This document shows, piece by piece, positions 63,475 through 64,000 of a stretch of 64,000 bases of DNA (position 1 is its first letter; every line of letters begins with the position of its first letter). Under the pieces are notes generated by a model. It did not search any database. It was not told the DNA's origin and was given only the letters and a program-made list of their open reading frames with translations. Source of the stretch: Ascarosepion bandense (Eukaryota > Mollusca > Cephalopoda > Sepiida > Sepiidae); assembly GCA_037127315.1 (NCBI GenBank), contig JBBBDQ010000309.1, positions 860,001 to 924,000 on the forward strand, read 5' to 3'. The translations under genes were made by a program, and so were the position numbers.

Positions 63475-63840
63475 TTTTCTTTTTTCTTTATTTTTTTTAT
63501 ATCCTGCCCCTTCCATTTCTGTTCTGTTTAACCCAATTCTCAATTTAATGACCTCCCTTTCCTTAACCCTTTTTCGTTTATTAAGTTAGACATGCCAAAT
63601 TTTCCCATCTTTCACTTTCAACTCTATCAAAAAGTAAAAACCAAAAATAGACTGATTTAAAAAAAAATTTTTTGCGACGTAGATTTCAAATCCTAACCGT
63701 TATTTTTTTTATTTCTCTTTTAATCTTATTTTTTTCATTTTGATTTAAACTGACTGTTGCTGAGGAGACGTGACATCTCTCTTAGGGATTTCATGTTGAA
63801 ATGTTCATTCAACATGTTTGAATTTTAAAAATTTATTTTA
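63475..63840 (+). repeat. PLE family D terminal repeat, inverted (right) arm
   Basis: Reverse complement of the left arm, 63,475-63,835, with scattered differences. Followed by a (TA)n run at 63,842-63,866. Confidence 0.8.
63755..63822 (+). ncRNA. Hammerhead-like motif, PLE family D (right arm)
   Basis: CTGAGGA at 63,760-63,766, stem II partly degraded (acgtgacatc against gatttcatgt), GAAA at 63,798-63,801, stem III atgtt/aacat and a G at the cleavage position, where G is not tolerated. Less well preserved than the left copy. Confidence 0.35.
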
Positions 63841-63889
63841 TTATATATATATATATATATATATAATTATATGCTTATGTCAATTTTTC

Positions 63890-63960
63890 ATTGCTACATG
63901 GAAATTTCTATGTTTCGAGATTAATTCTCATCATCAGGAAATGCTGGTGTGGTTGTGCAG
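63890..63960 (-). ncRNA. Hammerhead-like ribozyme, complete fold with consensus core
   Basis: On the minus strand: stem I catttc with gcaatg (five of six pairs); core CTGATGA (63,931-63,937); one extra T; stem II gaga/tctc around attaa; GAAA (63,913-63,916); stem III acat...atgt with an internal gaaatttc; an A at the cleavage position. Both core strands match consensus and all three stems can be drawn. It is probably the terminal repeat of another PLE whose body lies beyond the window. Confidence 0.55.
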
Positions 63961-64000
63961 ACGATTTACATTTAAATGACATTTTCGGTTTACTGCGAAT
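63961..64000. other. Window edge, unassigned
   Basis: Too short to classify; probably continues the PLE terminus at 63,890. Confidence 0.2.

Larger units (their letters stand above)
61126..63840 (-). mobile_element. Best-preserved PLE, family D, between inverted terminal repeats
   Basis: Gene on the minus strand (about 63,470 to 61,645) with RT and GIY-YIG domains, flanked by two inverted arms of about 360 bp. The N-terminal 100-150 residues are missing: coding sequence begins inside the N-terminal region exactly where the reversed right arm starts (about 63,475). The architecture repeats that of family B at 10,049-11,985. Confidence 0.8.

Noticed and set aside
1..64000. Bacterial-type operons, promoters or rho-independent terminators
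   Set aside because: Composition, microsatellites and retroelement content are eukaryotic; T-runs after hairpins here are chance or element ends.

Overview
This window looks like animal, probably molluscan and most likely cephalopod (octopus-type), intergenic or intronic DNA. It is AT-rich and carries no recognisable host protein-coding exon. It is packed with Penelope-like elements (PLEs), APE-type LINEs, gypsy and BEL/Pao LTR elements, one mariner, long TATA/TACA arrays and CA/GT/GATA microsatellites. The organism call is an inference from the repeat mix; no marker gene confirms it.

Layout. 1-10,048: a PLE on the minus strand (8,412 to 262) is split by a 6.34 kb Tx1/L1-like LINE (585-6,922, minus) with an exact 19-bp target-site duplication. 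A second PLE copy lies head-to-head on the plus strand (8,409-10,048). 10,049-12,000: a different PLE bounded by inverted terminal repeats. 12,001-12,951: a LINE 3' tail with a 158-bp tandem repeat, then a PLE 3' end. 12,952-15,760: a gypsy element whose domains run protease, integrase, RT, RNase H (Gmr1-like order), with a related gag at 19,409-20,406. 20,407-21,240: an LTR with a repeated primer-site-like leader. 22,200-28,745: PLE pieces, a dead mariner (24,056-25,288), a truncated LINE (26,706-27,695) and AT arrays. 28,948-31,454: a possible LTR and a possible Helitron end. 31,468-35,600: PLE fragments and a 104-bp higher-order AT array. 35,600-37,130: a broken gag. 37,141-43,288: a minus-strand LINE interrupted by a young BEL/Pao element (38,085-42,799) with 657-bp LTRs and a GAGA duplication; its RT core position is filled by about 49 copies of a 22-bp minisatellite. 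43,289-48,870: LTR-like DNA, PLE and LINE relics. 49,000-61,100: the quietest part, mostly unique AT-rich DNA with a few short relics. 61,130-63,840: the best-preserved PLE (RT plus GIY-YIG), again between inverted terminal repeats.

The genes do not form a host pathway; they are selfish-element modules (gag, protease, RT, RNase H, integrase, APE or GIY-YIG endonuclease, DDD transposase), nearly all broken. The common thread is the PLE termini. Several unrelated PLE families carry a hammerhead-ribozyme-like motif (CUGANGA, stem II, GAAA), and in at least two of them the gene is flanked by inverted rather than tandem terminal repeats. The most remarkable single objects are the nested Tx1-in-PLE insertion, the minisatellite-bearing BEL element, the Gmr1-type domain order and the series of hammerhead-like folds.
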